Shown: in pieces, positions 54,781 to 64,000 of the stretch
How the letters are laid out: every line of letters starts with the position of its first letter
Position numbering within the stretch: position 1 is the first letter of the stretch
Assembly (NCBI RefSeq): GCF_026914185.1
Contig: NC_070561.1
Span: 682,001 to 746,000, forward strand
Direction: 5' to 3'
DNA length: 64,000 bases
Source of the DNA: Puccinia triticina
Taxonomy: Eukaryota > Basidiomycota > Pucciniomycetes > Pucciniales > Pucciniaceae
Made by a program: the position numbers and the translations under genes
The notes under the pieces: generated by a model
Told to the model about the DNA's origin: nothing
Databases searched by the model: none
What the model saw: the letters and a program-made list of their open reading frames with translations, nothing else

Positions 54781-55233
54781 TGAGCTGCATGGCATTAGCA
54801 AGCCTCAGGAATCGGGTGTGCTACTGTGCGCCCATTTTGGCCGGTGTCCTACTAAGGAACACCACCAAAACCAGCCCACAGTGCCCCAAAGGGTCCCAAA
54901 GTTTTACCGTGCACAGATTAAGATCTGGAAATAATTTGATGTGCTTCATGGAATTATTACACCTCAGGAATGGGATGTGCTACTGTGCGTCCATTTTTGC
55001 CAGTGTCCTACAAAGGAACACCACCAAAACCTTAGCCAAACTCATCCCTGTGGTGTTCTAATGCAATTCATCTCATCCTATTGTTTCCAGATCTTAATCT
55101 GTGCACTGTAAAATATTGGGACCCTTTGGGGCACTGTGGCTATGGTTTTGGTTGTGTTCCTTAGTAGGACACCGGCCAAAATGGGCACACAGTAGCACAC
55201 CCCATTACTGGGGTGGGCTAATGCCATGCAGCT
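54781..55233. repeat. Inverted repeat with arms of about 150 bp
   Basis: The left arm (GAGCTGCATGGCATTAGC to ATTAAGATCTGGAAA, 54782-54935) recurs in reverse at 55086-55233 (TTTCCAGATCTTAATCTGTG to GCTAATGCCATGCAGCTC). A third partial copy in the left orientation lies at 54950-55032. The whole can fold as a long hairpin and may be a foldback MITE. Confidence 0.8.
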
Positions 55234-55946
55234 CCTCATGTGCTCTTGAGAGGATTTTCTGCCCTCTGTAAAATTTTGGTTGGGCTTGGGCGCTGCAGTG
55301 AGGAGTTATGATTTTTTTTGGCCATTTTTGCAAAAATTACATGTCCGACTCCCTTTTGATTTTCTTCAATTTTGACTTCTGACTACCAAAATGTGTCTGG
55401 GTAAATTTTTGGTCAGCGCGACCCAGGAGAAATGTTGGGGAGTGGTCCTCCCAAAGTAAACAGCGTTTGGTAGTCGGAAATCAAATTTTGGGTAGTCAAT
55501 TAATCAAGACCCTATATTTATGTGACACATAAAATTGATCTGAAATTAAATTTTTGGAAGGGTCATAAGTCCCAAACACTCTCAAGGATTGATGGAATGG
55601 GGGCTGGGCACTGTTGCACAAAGGGGAAGATTTATCAGGTTGACAAAAGCAGGAGGCGGCCGGAGCCAACGACTCTTTTGGTTGTCCCTCTCCGGGCCTA
55701 GGACCCTCAAGCCGAATCCCGCTATCGATACCAACTCAGCGGCTAAAGGAGACGTGCACACCCTATTGGACGGTCCCGGCAGAACAGGGCAGAACCACCG
55801 ATGCCGCCACCGGCGCTCGAGAGTCGAGGCGCTACGCTTCCAGATGGATCCCCCGTCCGCTCGGGTCCCCCCCCCCGGCTCCCTCCGATCGATCGGGAGG
55901 CTTAGTTGGCCGATGGCGATCAGAAACCGAATGGGAGCTGCGAGAG

Positions 55947-56633
55947 ATGGCGGACGAGGACCGGAACGCAACGGCGGTCTTGACAGTCAGACAGGCATCC
56001 GAAGAGGTGCCCGCCCAAGCGGCACCCTTGCTCCATGCATTCTCCGACCTCACAGCTGGTCCGTCCTCTCACTCATTACATTACTTTCTTCCTTCTTGGT
56101 GCCACATGAATTGACAAGAACGGGTGGACTCTGTATTTCTTTCTTTTTCTTTTTCTTTGGTGCGTTCTGTAGCTCAAGGCTGGAGTAACGTCAAGGTCCA
56201 GACGTTCTCCACCAACCGGTCGGATCCTTCCCGGCTAGCCATCCTCCGCGGAACGCCCCCTTCTTCCGTTCGTTTTTTTACTCCTCTCTTGGAGCTCGGA
56301 CCTCCGACTGATCTCTTTTCACCGTTTTATTTTTTCAGGAAGTCGGGCGGATAGTATATCCGATGTCATTACATCAACCCACCAATTTCCAAACGTGAGC
56401 AAGAAAACCCCACTCCTGTTGTTTAAGAAAAGAAGAGAATGATTGATATTTTCTGGTACTGACACTGTTTCTTGTTGGCTGTTATAAATGAACTCAGATT
56501 ATCAGAACTTTTCCCGTCATTCGGGTTAGGTGCGGGGTCGAAAGTGTTACTAGCAATAGTCTCGAGCGATTCGTCGATAGTGTATTATGAGCTCAGCCAA
56601 GGAATTGTCTCGCCCAAAGAGGTGCCCGAGTAA
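55947..56633 (+). CDS. SEN15: tRNA-splicing endonuclease subunit Sen15
   Basis: Sen15 is a small structural subunit of the tRNA-splicing endonuclease, pairing with Sen34 to cut introns from pre-tRNA. Four exons (55947-56058, 56173-56267, 56339-56394, 56498-56633) join in phase to 132 aa. The start ATG opens MADEDRNATAVLTVRQ. Family features are LLHAFSDLTAAQGWSNVKVQ, AILRGTPPSSEVGRIVYPMS and the C-terminal beta strands KVLLAIVSSDSSIVYYELSQ followed by GIVSPKEVPE. Length is typical of fungal Sen15. A 415-bp GC-richer leader precedes the gene with no clear other frame. Confidence 0.82.
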
Positions 56634-57290
56634 TCTATCAATCGGTCTATCTACGCTGGCAGGTGTGTCTTGTCCATACGAATACTCGAGAAATAACAGT
56701 TTACATCAAGGTATGAGTGGTGTGAGTACATTCTACTTCGATACCTCATCATGGTTGATGGACTCGAATATACGAACTTAAGAGAGTGAGAATTAGGTGC
56801 AAGAAAATCTCGGCAAAACTCATCTTAGTCTTGCCCAAGTTGTATTCAGTTGTCATCTATCAAATCAGAAAAAAGGTGTCTTACTCCTCAAGAAAAAGTT
56901 GTCCAATGGCAGCCAGTAAGCCCTTCAACGTGTAGGAAATAAACTTAAAATTTTGTAGAAGGCTTAAAAACAAGCCAGGGAAAATGAAAAACCACGCGTA
57001 AACGCGCAAAACCAATAAGACCCTTAATTATTTATGTGCCGCAATAACATCTCGTGAAAACAGGTGTTACGTTACTCCAACTTTCAGAAATACAACAGTT
57101 TTTTTTCAAACTATCCCGATGTGGACTTTGGGGTATCCACCATATTGGTTGTGTGAGCTACATACACCCTTCAAAATTATTGTTGCACGCAACTTGAGAA
57201 CAAAAAATACAGTGATAGAGAGACAAAAAACTACCAACGTGTAGTCAATGGGTAGTTTGAGTTCCGAAACCCAACGACAAACTCGGGATC
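56634..57290. other. Convergent intergenic region between SEN15 and SMC6
   Basis: The 3' ends of SEN15 (plus) and SMC6 (minus) face each other here. No frame, repeat or RNA gene is evident. Confidence 0.6.
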
Positions 57291-60200
57291 TTATTCATGA
57301 CCGGCAGCTAGACTTCCGCGATTTCTGGTTGGGTCTAGCATTCTGATGATTTTAGCTTTGTCACCGATTCTGTGGGAAAGGGCAACGGATGGTTAGAAAG
57401 TCGACTGAATGGGACAAGAGAAAATAAATCTAAATAGCTATACAGATGGCGTACTGGGCAGCTCTTAAGCCATTGGGCGTGATGAAGATATATTGGACGT
57501 CAGAAGCTGTCTCAGCAGACTTAATCTGCATAGTCAGATGCGATCCGGTAGGTAGGTAGACAAATAGTCAGTTTTTTTTTTGCTGGCACTGGTGGATAAT
57601 TTTTAGTAAAGGGGCTGACCATCATTTCCAAAGCAACTCGTCGATTGACGTCGTCCATGAACACGTCAAACTCATCAAGACAGCGTATCGGACAGTTGAT
57701 AGCGTCCCACAGGGTCAATAATAAGGCAATTGTCGAAAATGACTTCTCGCCTCCGGACAGGGTTTTTGGATCTTTTAATTGTCCCTGCTTTCATTTTGAT
57801 TCAGTAAAACATTCATGTTACTGAGCCAAAGAGGTGATCTAAAATTACGTACTTGGGTAGCTGCATTCTCACGAGGGTTGACCTTTTTGTCGGATGGACA
57901 GAAAATCCTTTGTGCTCAGTTTCAACCTTGAAACTTAAGGCAGCTTGAGATTAAAGCAACAGCACTACACACCTGGACTTGTAGTCTTTCGGCCTTGTGA
58001 TTGAAGCTCAAGTTCCCGGCGTATTCACGCAAATTGAGGTATGTAATAAAACCTATTTTGGCTCGCTGAGCGATCTCATTGCGGAATTTTATCCACCGAC
58101 TTTTCCGCAATAGCAGCGCCTTTGTTAAAACCTGAAGTACACAAAGTGGATTGAAAATAAGCAGAAGTGATGATGTTCTTGGTTCGCAGGATCAAAGACA
58201 AAAAGATATGGGGAACAACAACCGACTTCGAGAGATTCGACTTGTTCCTTGAGTTGCTTGTCTGCTTCGGCGTAGCTTGCTTTCGCTTGGTGAAACTCGA
58301 TTTCAATGTCTTCAAGCGATTTACGATGACTAGAAAACATACGTCCTGTCATTAGATATATGCACAACCGACGGCTCGACTGTGTACTCACCGAGTCTCG
58401 GTGGATCTCACGACTTTTTGGAAGCGTTCTAGGTCAGTCATAGCTTCCTGAAGCGAACGACTGGTTTGCATGATTTCATCCGATCCGGATAGTTTTTTGG
58501 CATCGTCAATGGCCGCCTACATATAAAAGAAATTTGGCGTCATTGTCATGAAAACAGAAGGTGACTTTCAAGGAATGTGCAACTAACCAGCAGTTTAGCT
58601 TCTGCGACTTCGTGAGCTTTCTTTGCGTCTGCTATCTTCGCGCAGTGTTTAGCCCGAGAGTCACGGAAATGTTTCAACACTTCCAGTGAATGAACCCTAT
58701 CTGTTATTTTCTTGGTTAGTTCAACCTAAAGTTTTTGCTGCATGGTTAGATAAATATTCATAGTGTCTAGAGTTCGATGAGTTACCGCACGTTAAGGTTT
58801 TGGTCTTCTTGCTCTCTGTTGTCGATCTTTTTCTGCAAAGCTTCTTGCTCGGCTTTAATAGGGTCCAACTCGGTGTTCAGGTGATCCTTTTGGCGCAAAA
58901 GCTCTTGACTTTGATCGTACAAAGTCCGTCTACCAGACTCTAGCTCCTATAACGTGGACAAGCCGGATTAAACTTGTGTTCTGTGCTAGGAAAAGACGTG
59001 TTGAGCCTTTTGACGTACTCTTTTCAAGTCTTCTGAGCTCGAGAAATTATATGGAGTACTCTGATCCAAGTCATCTTGAATAGAGGTCTTCACTTCCCGA
59101 CTCGTGTGGAGTTGCCGATTGATTTGTTCCTCTTCGACCTGTTTCATTTAGTGTTAGCATAGATTCATGTCATATAGTTCTGGATTCGAAGTAATCTGGT
59201 TTGATTTTGCAAGTCTACGCACCTTCAGTTTTTTGAGCTGGTCAGCAGATTGAGAAGACTGTGAATGTGCAGCAGCAGCCTGCTGTCTAGCCTCTGTTAT
59301 TTTCGTCTCGAGTTCAGCGGCTCTGCGATTGAGTTCGCTGCAATCCAATTCACTCTTCAATATCCTGTATTCGTCCGACAATATTACCTAGTCGACTTAC
59401 ACGATGAAGGAACCGTCATCATTTGATAACCGTGGTTGACCTGTGTACATCTTGAGCGCTTTGCACCCTCGTCCTCGATCAACCCCACCAACTTGAAACC
59501 CATCACGAGTGTAACAAGATACAATATTAGAACGACGATGCTGTGGTTCTGCCATGATGGGATCTCCTTCGCGCCGATGCTCAACTAGAATAGATTTTTC
59601 GATACGAAGATCGTTTATCAAGGCCCGCTTGACATACTCATCTTCAAACTTCAAAGCCCGGAGGATTGTGAAAAATTCCGGCATGGGCTCCCCACCAGAG
59701 TAATCAAACAAGTCTCGACGCGCTCGGATAATTGGAGATATACTGAAGACCACGATCAGAAGTATTTGTTAAAGACCGGCTCCCAAACACCGAATTTCAT
59801 GAGTAAATAACTGATGACTTACCACTCACAATCCGACATGAGCTTTCGTAAGAGATTTTCATCTTTCTCATTCACTACCATATACGTCCTCAAAGAATTT
59901 CCGAGGACCGTTTCTAGGACAGGTTGCCAAGATTTATCCTTCACTTGTATATAATAACCCAATGGGCCAATGGGCTTTTCCGACCAGGAGGTGTTTCTTT
60001 CAATAGCGTTTTTGAGCCTGTCCGCTCGCAGTCCAAACAAGAGAAGTCTGTTCTTTCGCGTGGACCCATAGTCTTGGATGGCAGATTTATTTTTATCCAT
60101 ATCGGACATCAATCGCTTCAGATTCTTGTCACACTGAGTCACCTGGCTACTAGTAGCTTTAACCGCTTCAGCTGCTCCTGAGATAGCATGTTGGATTCGA

Positions 60201-62000
60201 GCGAGGTGATCTTCTTGCTCTTTGATTTCAACATCGAGTTGTCTAATTCGTTCCATGGATTGCTGTCGTAAAGCATCGGCGTCTCCGTGCAACTTGGCGT
60301 TTTCCTCATCGATGACTCTTGCTAGCTCGGATATTTGAACATCCTTTTCCTTAAGTTCTACATCTGCCTGGCGAATGTCCATCTGATGAATGCAAGACGA
60401 CAGGAGGATAAGTGAAGACTCTCTCTCTGGGAGTTTGGCTGAAGGACTCACATTGAGCTTTTTCAGCTTGCTGATTAATGAGCGATGTGTTTTTGTGAGT
60501 TCCAAGCGCCGAGCATCCACTTGGTCGTCATTCCGGGCTGCCTTTTCAGCTTCAAGAGTTTTGATCCGTTCATCCAACTTAGCTATTTTGACCTACGTAG
60601 GTTCAAAACGAGTCACAGCTCACAGAACCTTCAATCAATAGGAAGCGCTCAGCACAGGCTTGAAAAGAAAGAAAAAACTTACTTCCTCCTCTTCGATCCT
60701 CGCTTCGCATTTGGGTAAGATCTGCTCTTCATCGCGCAGTTCCTTCAGAGTCAAATCACGCTCCTTGAAAAAGTCAAGAGTGCGGGTTAGGAGCGGCCCG
60801 TCGCAAGCGAGCAAAATAAATCACTATTTACGCACAGCTTCGGCTTCGGCAACGTAAATCCAGAAAACTTCTTTTTCTAGTTGGATGACCTTTTCTTGAG
60901 CCCGTGAAGCTATTTGCACTTCTTCCATGTTTTTCTCAGCTGATTCGACGCGCCAGAGCAATTCAGGAAGGGATTCCTTCCTTTTGGCCAAAAGGACTTT
61001 GCAGATCTCAAGATTGGAATTGATCTCCTCGTACTCATCTGTTAGCTGTTTGAGTTGAGTTCCGCGAATGAAAAACTGAATTCCAAGAAGATAAGCAACC
61101 CTCAGAAAGAAGAAAGGAGTCCAGAGTCTACAGAGGTTCTCGGGCAGAAATAGAGCTTACCTCATACTTCTGCTTACTGCTACTAGAATTTAGGAATTTT
61201 TTAGCTGCGTCCTGACTGAGTACATTCAGCGGATTGTCGGCTTGAATCATAAAATGATCGAGGATTGCTTGTAGAGCGTCCCTCCTATTACTGATGACTC
61301 GGTGATCGCGGCCGCTTTTGATCTTCAATCCTGAACTGCCATCCGCTGACAGATGGCGCTGGATTATGATCTCATCCCCGAAAATCTCCGGTTGATAAGC
61401 TTCTTCCCCACGATTGGTTAGGTGCAGAGTTATTTCGGCTTTCTTTTGACCTTGACGAATGTATGTTCTTAAGGAGTTGCCGCGATTCTGAGGAGATTGG
61501 GCTATCAACAGACAATTTTCGCCAGAGCTGCATTTCAGCAATCAAGTAGCTTACAGTGGAACTAGCTTTTGCCCCCAGAAGAATCGTGATGGCCGTCAGG
61601 ACAGCACTTTTACCGCTTCCGTTATGGCCTATCACAAAGTTGATCTGTGGGCCGAGCTCCACAACCTGGTATCGATGACACATGAACTGAACCAGGATGA
61701 CTTTCGAAATTGCGCCCGACTCCCTAGCTGGGCCGGGCGCGCGAGGCCTTGTGGCTTCCTCGAGGGCCTCCCGTTGAACGTTTCCGTCTGCCTCAGGGTC
61801 ATCCCAGTAATCCGATTCCGAGCTATCATCGTCGGTCGGGACTGAAGACTGCCGATGACTGTGTTCGTCGAATCGAGTGCGTTTCTTGGGTTCCGGAGAC
61901 TCTCATCATAAGCTTCCACTTGTCAAGGTTTTGGGGGAAGCAGTTGACTCACACTGTTGGGAGAATCCTCCGTCTCCGGGGATTGACGTTTGCTAGCCAT
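57291..62000 (-). CDS. SMC6: Structural maintenance of chromosomes protein 6 (SMC6)
   Basis: SMC6 with SMC5 forms the core of the SMC5/6 complex, which acts in recombination repair, replication-fork stability and rDNA maintenance. The gene starts at ATG 62000 ([16 protein letters not shown], exon 62000-61953), continues from 61899 and has many short introns; exon 61487-61161 and others follow. The N-terminal ATPase half holds [20 protein letters not shown] and Walker A GHNGSGKS at about 61630-61607, then [14 protein letters not shown]. Coiled coil spans about 61080-59820. The SMC6-type hinge lies at about 59980-59400 ([20 protein letters not shown]), then the second coil to about 57900. The signature LSGGEKS is at 57760-57740, and Walker [11 protein letters not shown] follows. 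The end reads [16 protein letters not shown] with stop at 57291. No premature stop was noticed. Confidence 0.9.
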
Positions 62001-62382
62001 TATTTGAGTATCAGTACGGTGAAAGCAGACGATAATGAATCAAGAATCGAGATAAAGAATTCGAAAGGCCTGTCGCGGGCGATATATATGTATGTCCCAG
62101 CTGCTTCTTTCGGCTGCTTGGTCGCGTTATTGTGGATGGGCAGGGTTCTTTGTTCTGAGTATGTAGGGACTGTAGGAACTTTCTCATCAGATACAGCTGA
62201 TTGGATCGTCCATCTTCGTCGTTCAGAGCAAACTTTGCCAAATCAAGCAGCATGGAAAACGGTTACAGTTTCAAGGATGTGTGACTGTACGTCTGTTTCG
62301 GGCGGGCTGTCGGCGATGTACCAACCCGGCAGAACAGGAGAGTTCCTTCGGGACGCGGGGGTCTACCCCTCCGCTCGAGAGG

Positions 62383-62697
62383 CTAAAGTCCGCGCGCTTC
62401 GCCATGCTTTCTTGTGCTTCGCTGCGGGACAAAAAAGCGGTGGCTCGGCACTGCAAGTCGCAGTCGTAGAAGTAGCGGGGGCGTTTGGAACTGCGCTGCG
62501 CTGCCGGCGTTGTCCCCGGAGCGGCAAACTTTCACCTTTCGTGATGATTGTTCCAACTCCTCCAAGTTCTGGAAACGGTGGTTTTCTACATATTTCAAGA
62601 GCTCTTTCTGACTTGTCAGGGAATGATACAGACTCCTTCTCGTTTTGATGCTTCGGACCTCGGTGTACACACCCTCGTACTCCCTTGCCTGGTGCAC
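62383..62697 (-). CDS. Small hypothetical ORF between SMC6 and the secreted-protein gene
   Basis: A 104-codon minus-strand frame with a helical, charged segment (YHSLTSQKELLKYVENHRFQ) and a basic C-terminus. A possible upstream exon precedes about 62720. No family recognised. It lies in the shared upstream region of two divergent genes and may be fortuitous. Confidence 0.25.
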   Translation of the reverse strand: MHQAREYEGVYTEVRSIKTRRSLYHSLTSQKELLKYVENHRFQNLEELEQSSRKVKVCRSGDNAGSAAQFQTPPLLLRLRLAVPSHRFFVPQRSTRKHGEARGL

Positions 62698-62856
62698 CTG
62701 GATGACGCGATAAATCCGCTATTTTCGTCATGCGTTTCAGACTCAGCGGGCTTCACCGAGTCTGATTGGCTCGTGAGCTTTTGGGAGAGGTTCGAAAATC
62801 TGGTCAACACCGCGCCTCAAAGCTCAGCACGTCTAGCTTCCCCAGTCCTACGGAGT

Positions 62857-63735
62857 ATGAGAATGTCTCCAACGAAGCAATCTTGTCTGATGACGCTATC
62901 AATCCTGTGCCTCTCGTTCATTTTCAATCTCCGTCTGTCTTGGGCCTCAGGACTCTCTGAAGATCGTGGATATGGACTGGACAAGCCGAATGCGCTGGGA
63001 TCTCTTAATTACACTCTGGCAGACGCACAATCAAGTTGTATCAAGAAACCGCTAAGCCAACGACTATGGCAAGACTTGAAACTGGATGCTTACCTGGAGG
63101 ATTACATCGGTGGAAAAACCTTATCTGTGGTTGTAAGCTCTTTGGCACTCCCTATTGATCACTCACACTTTCAAAAACGTGGCAAGGCATCACGATTGAG
63201 AATTTTATCCGGTCAGGCTTTTGCTAATCAAGTGAACATGACGAACTTTGCCTGTGGGATTGGCCGGTTCTGTGATGCTGGAGAAGTAGGTTCCTCTTTT
63301 CAGGGTTTGATATCTAGAAGCTCTCAAGGCACCAAATCTCACCAATTTTGATCCAAAAAAGTTATGCAGCAGTGCCAAAGCACCAGCGTGGTATATTCTT
63401 GTCGGGATACAAAACTGGAATGATATGATGAATTCTATCTACAAGTCAATTGCCTTCGCGTGAGCTATCCTAAGTCCTAGCAAAGTGAATAATTCTACCC
63501 AAGCTTGGTCATTAAACTAATGCAAATAATTCATAATTAGGGTCGGGACAGTCCAAGGTGAATCATTAGACTTCTTCAAACCCGGACCATCTAATAATTA
63601 ATCTCTCATCAAATTTCACCAATTGTCTTCATAACCATATAACTTGCATACAGAGCTGGCTCCTTCTATGGTTAATGACCCTCTCAGCTCAACTACTTTA
63701 CCTTTCCAAAACGCACACACACATTGGCTTACATA
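62857..63735 (+). CDS. Conserved basidiomycete secreted protein, 5' part
   Basis: Exons 62857-63285, 63362-63459, 63541-63557 and from 63654 join in phase. Residues about 1-33 are a signal peptide (LSILCLSFIFNLRLSWA). The mature part has ALGSLNYTLADAQSSC and the family hallmark NFACGIGRFCDAGE followed across the intron by LCSSAKAPAWYILVGIQNWN, then AVGTVQELAPSMVNDP. This C-G-I-G-x-x-C plus D/A-W-Y pattern belongs to a large uncharacterised basidiomycete family, usually with later membrane segments. The third exon is only 17 nt. The 3' limit was not found; the frame after about 63735 stops, so another intron or truncation is likely. Confidence 0.65.
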
Positions 63736-63961
63736 ATTATACGTTATCATCCCCCAAAAACAACAGGTCTCAGATTTATCTCCTCCTATGAGCCCATTCC
63801 CGGTGAAGGTAGCGACGTAAGTGACCTTTCCCTCCCAATACCAAGACATGTTTCAATGGGCTGAATGAAATCACATTGTGTCTTTGCAAATAGCATCATC
63901 AACATCATCGCAGCAAGTGTTAGTGTAGTACCTGGCTTTCTCCTACCTGGGACCGGAGTTT

Positions 63962-64000
63962 GGTACTACCTAGTGTTGCAAGGTGCGCTTTATACCACCT
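63962..64000. repeat. Possible start of another transposon at the window edge
   Basis: TAGTGTTGCAAGGTGCGCTT resembles hAT-type terminal text and shares AGTGTTGCAAGG with the junction at 43939-43950. Too short to assign. Confidence 0.25.

Noticed and set aside
61749..62648. 299-codon plus-strand frame over the SMC6 start
   Set aside because: Antisense to well-supported SMC6 exons, Cys/Arg-rich, no splice or family support.

Overview
The window looks like a transposon-rich contig of a basidiomycete, most likely a rust fungus (Pucciniales). Genes have many short GT-AG introns (about 35-130 bp). The conserved genes are typical of fungi (SIN component Cdc14, Sen15, SMC6, PIF1, cyclin L, a DPBB secreted protein). 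Copia, gypsy, hAT and Tc1 elements fill the space between them. The species was not identified; this assignment is inference from gene content and structure.

Layout. 1-9000: degenerate repeats, a decayed Tc1/mariner transposase, and two head-to-tail minus-strand paralogs with SAM-like C-terminal modules. One of these is split by a solo LTR, and the block is bounded by an inverted repeat. 9751-12666: PIF1 helicase with an N-terminal RNase H1-type hybrid-binding domain, 13 exons including a 5-nt exon. 12.8-15.9 kb: repeats and fragments. 15.9-19.9 kb: an unrecognised minus-strand gene interrupted by a truncated copia element whose short LTR contains a tRNA-like sequence. 20.3-27.9 kb is gene-dense on the plus strand: cyclin L, Cdc14 (septation initiation network), a secreted double-psi beta-barrel protein and a Cys/His-rich protein. 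28-31 kb: tandem repeats and a 595-bp hAT-type MITE with 8-bp target duplication.

31.3-44.7 kb is one gypsy-type element (351-bp LTRs, CTCCC target duplication) that encodes only a Gag-like frame. It carries a 659-bp insert and, separately, a stack of nested insertions: a GCGTAGC-rich MITE, inside it an LTR element with 1.05-kb LTRs, and inside one of those LTRs a 4.3-kb hAT transposon. Target duplications support each level. The two gypsy LTRs differ only by transitions, mostly at CpG-type positions, and the transposon genes carry premature stops of the same kind, so cytosine deamination appears to be the main decay process.

45-55.6 kb: satellites, a hAT remnant, a 334-aa predicted secreted protein with internal repeats, a CACTA-like inverted-repeat segment that contains fragments of an eIF2B-delta gene, and inverted repeats. 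55.9-63.8 kb: SEN15 (plus), SMC6 (minus), and the 5' part of a conserved basidiomycete secreted protein (plus) that runs to the edge.

The housekeeping genes do not form an operon or shared pathway. PIF1 and SMC6 both act in genome maintenance, cyclin L and Sen15 in RNA metabolism. Exon borders were chosen by reading-frame phase and splice consensus only; transcripts were not available.
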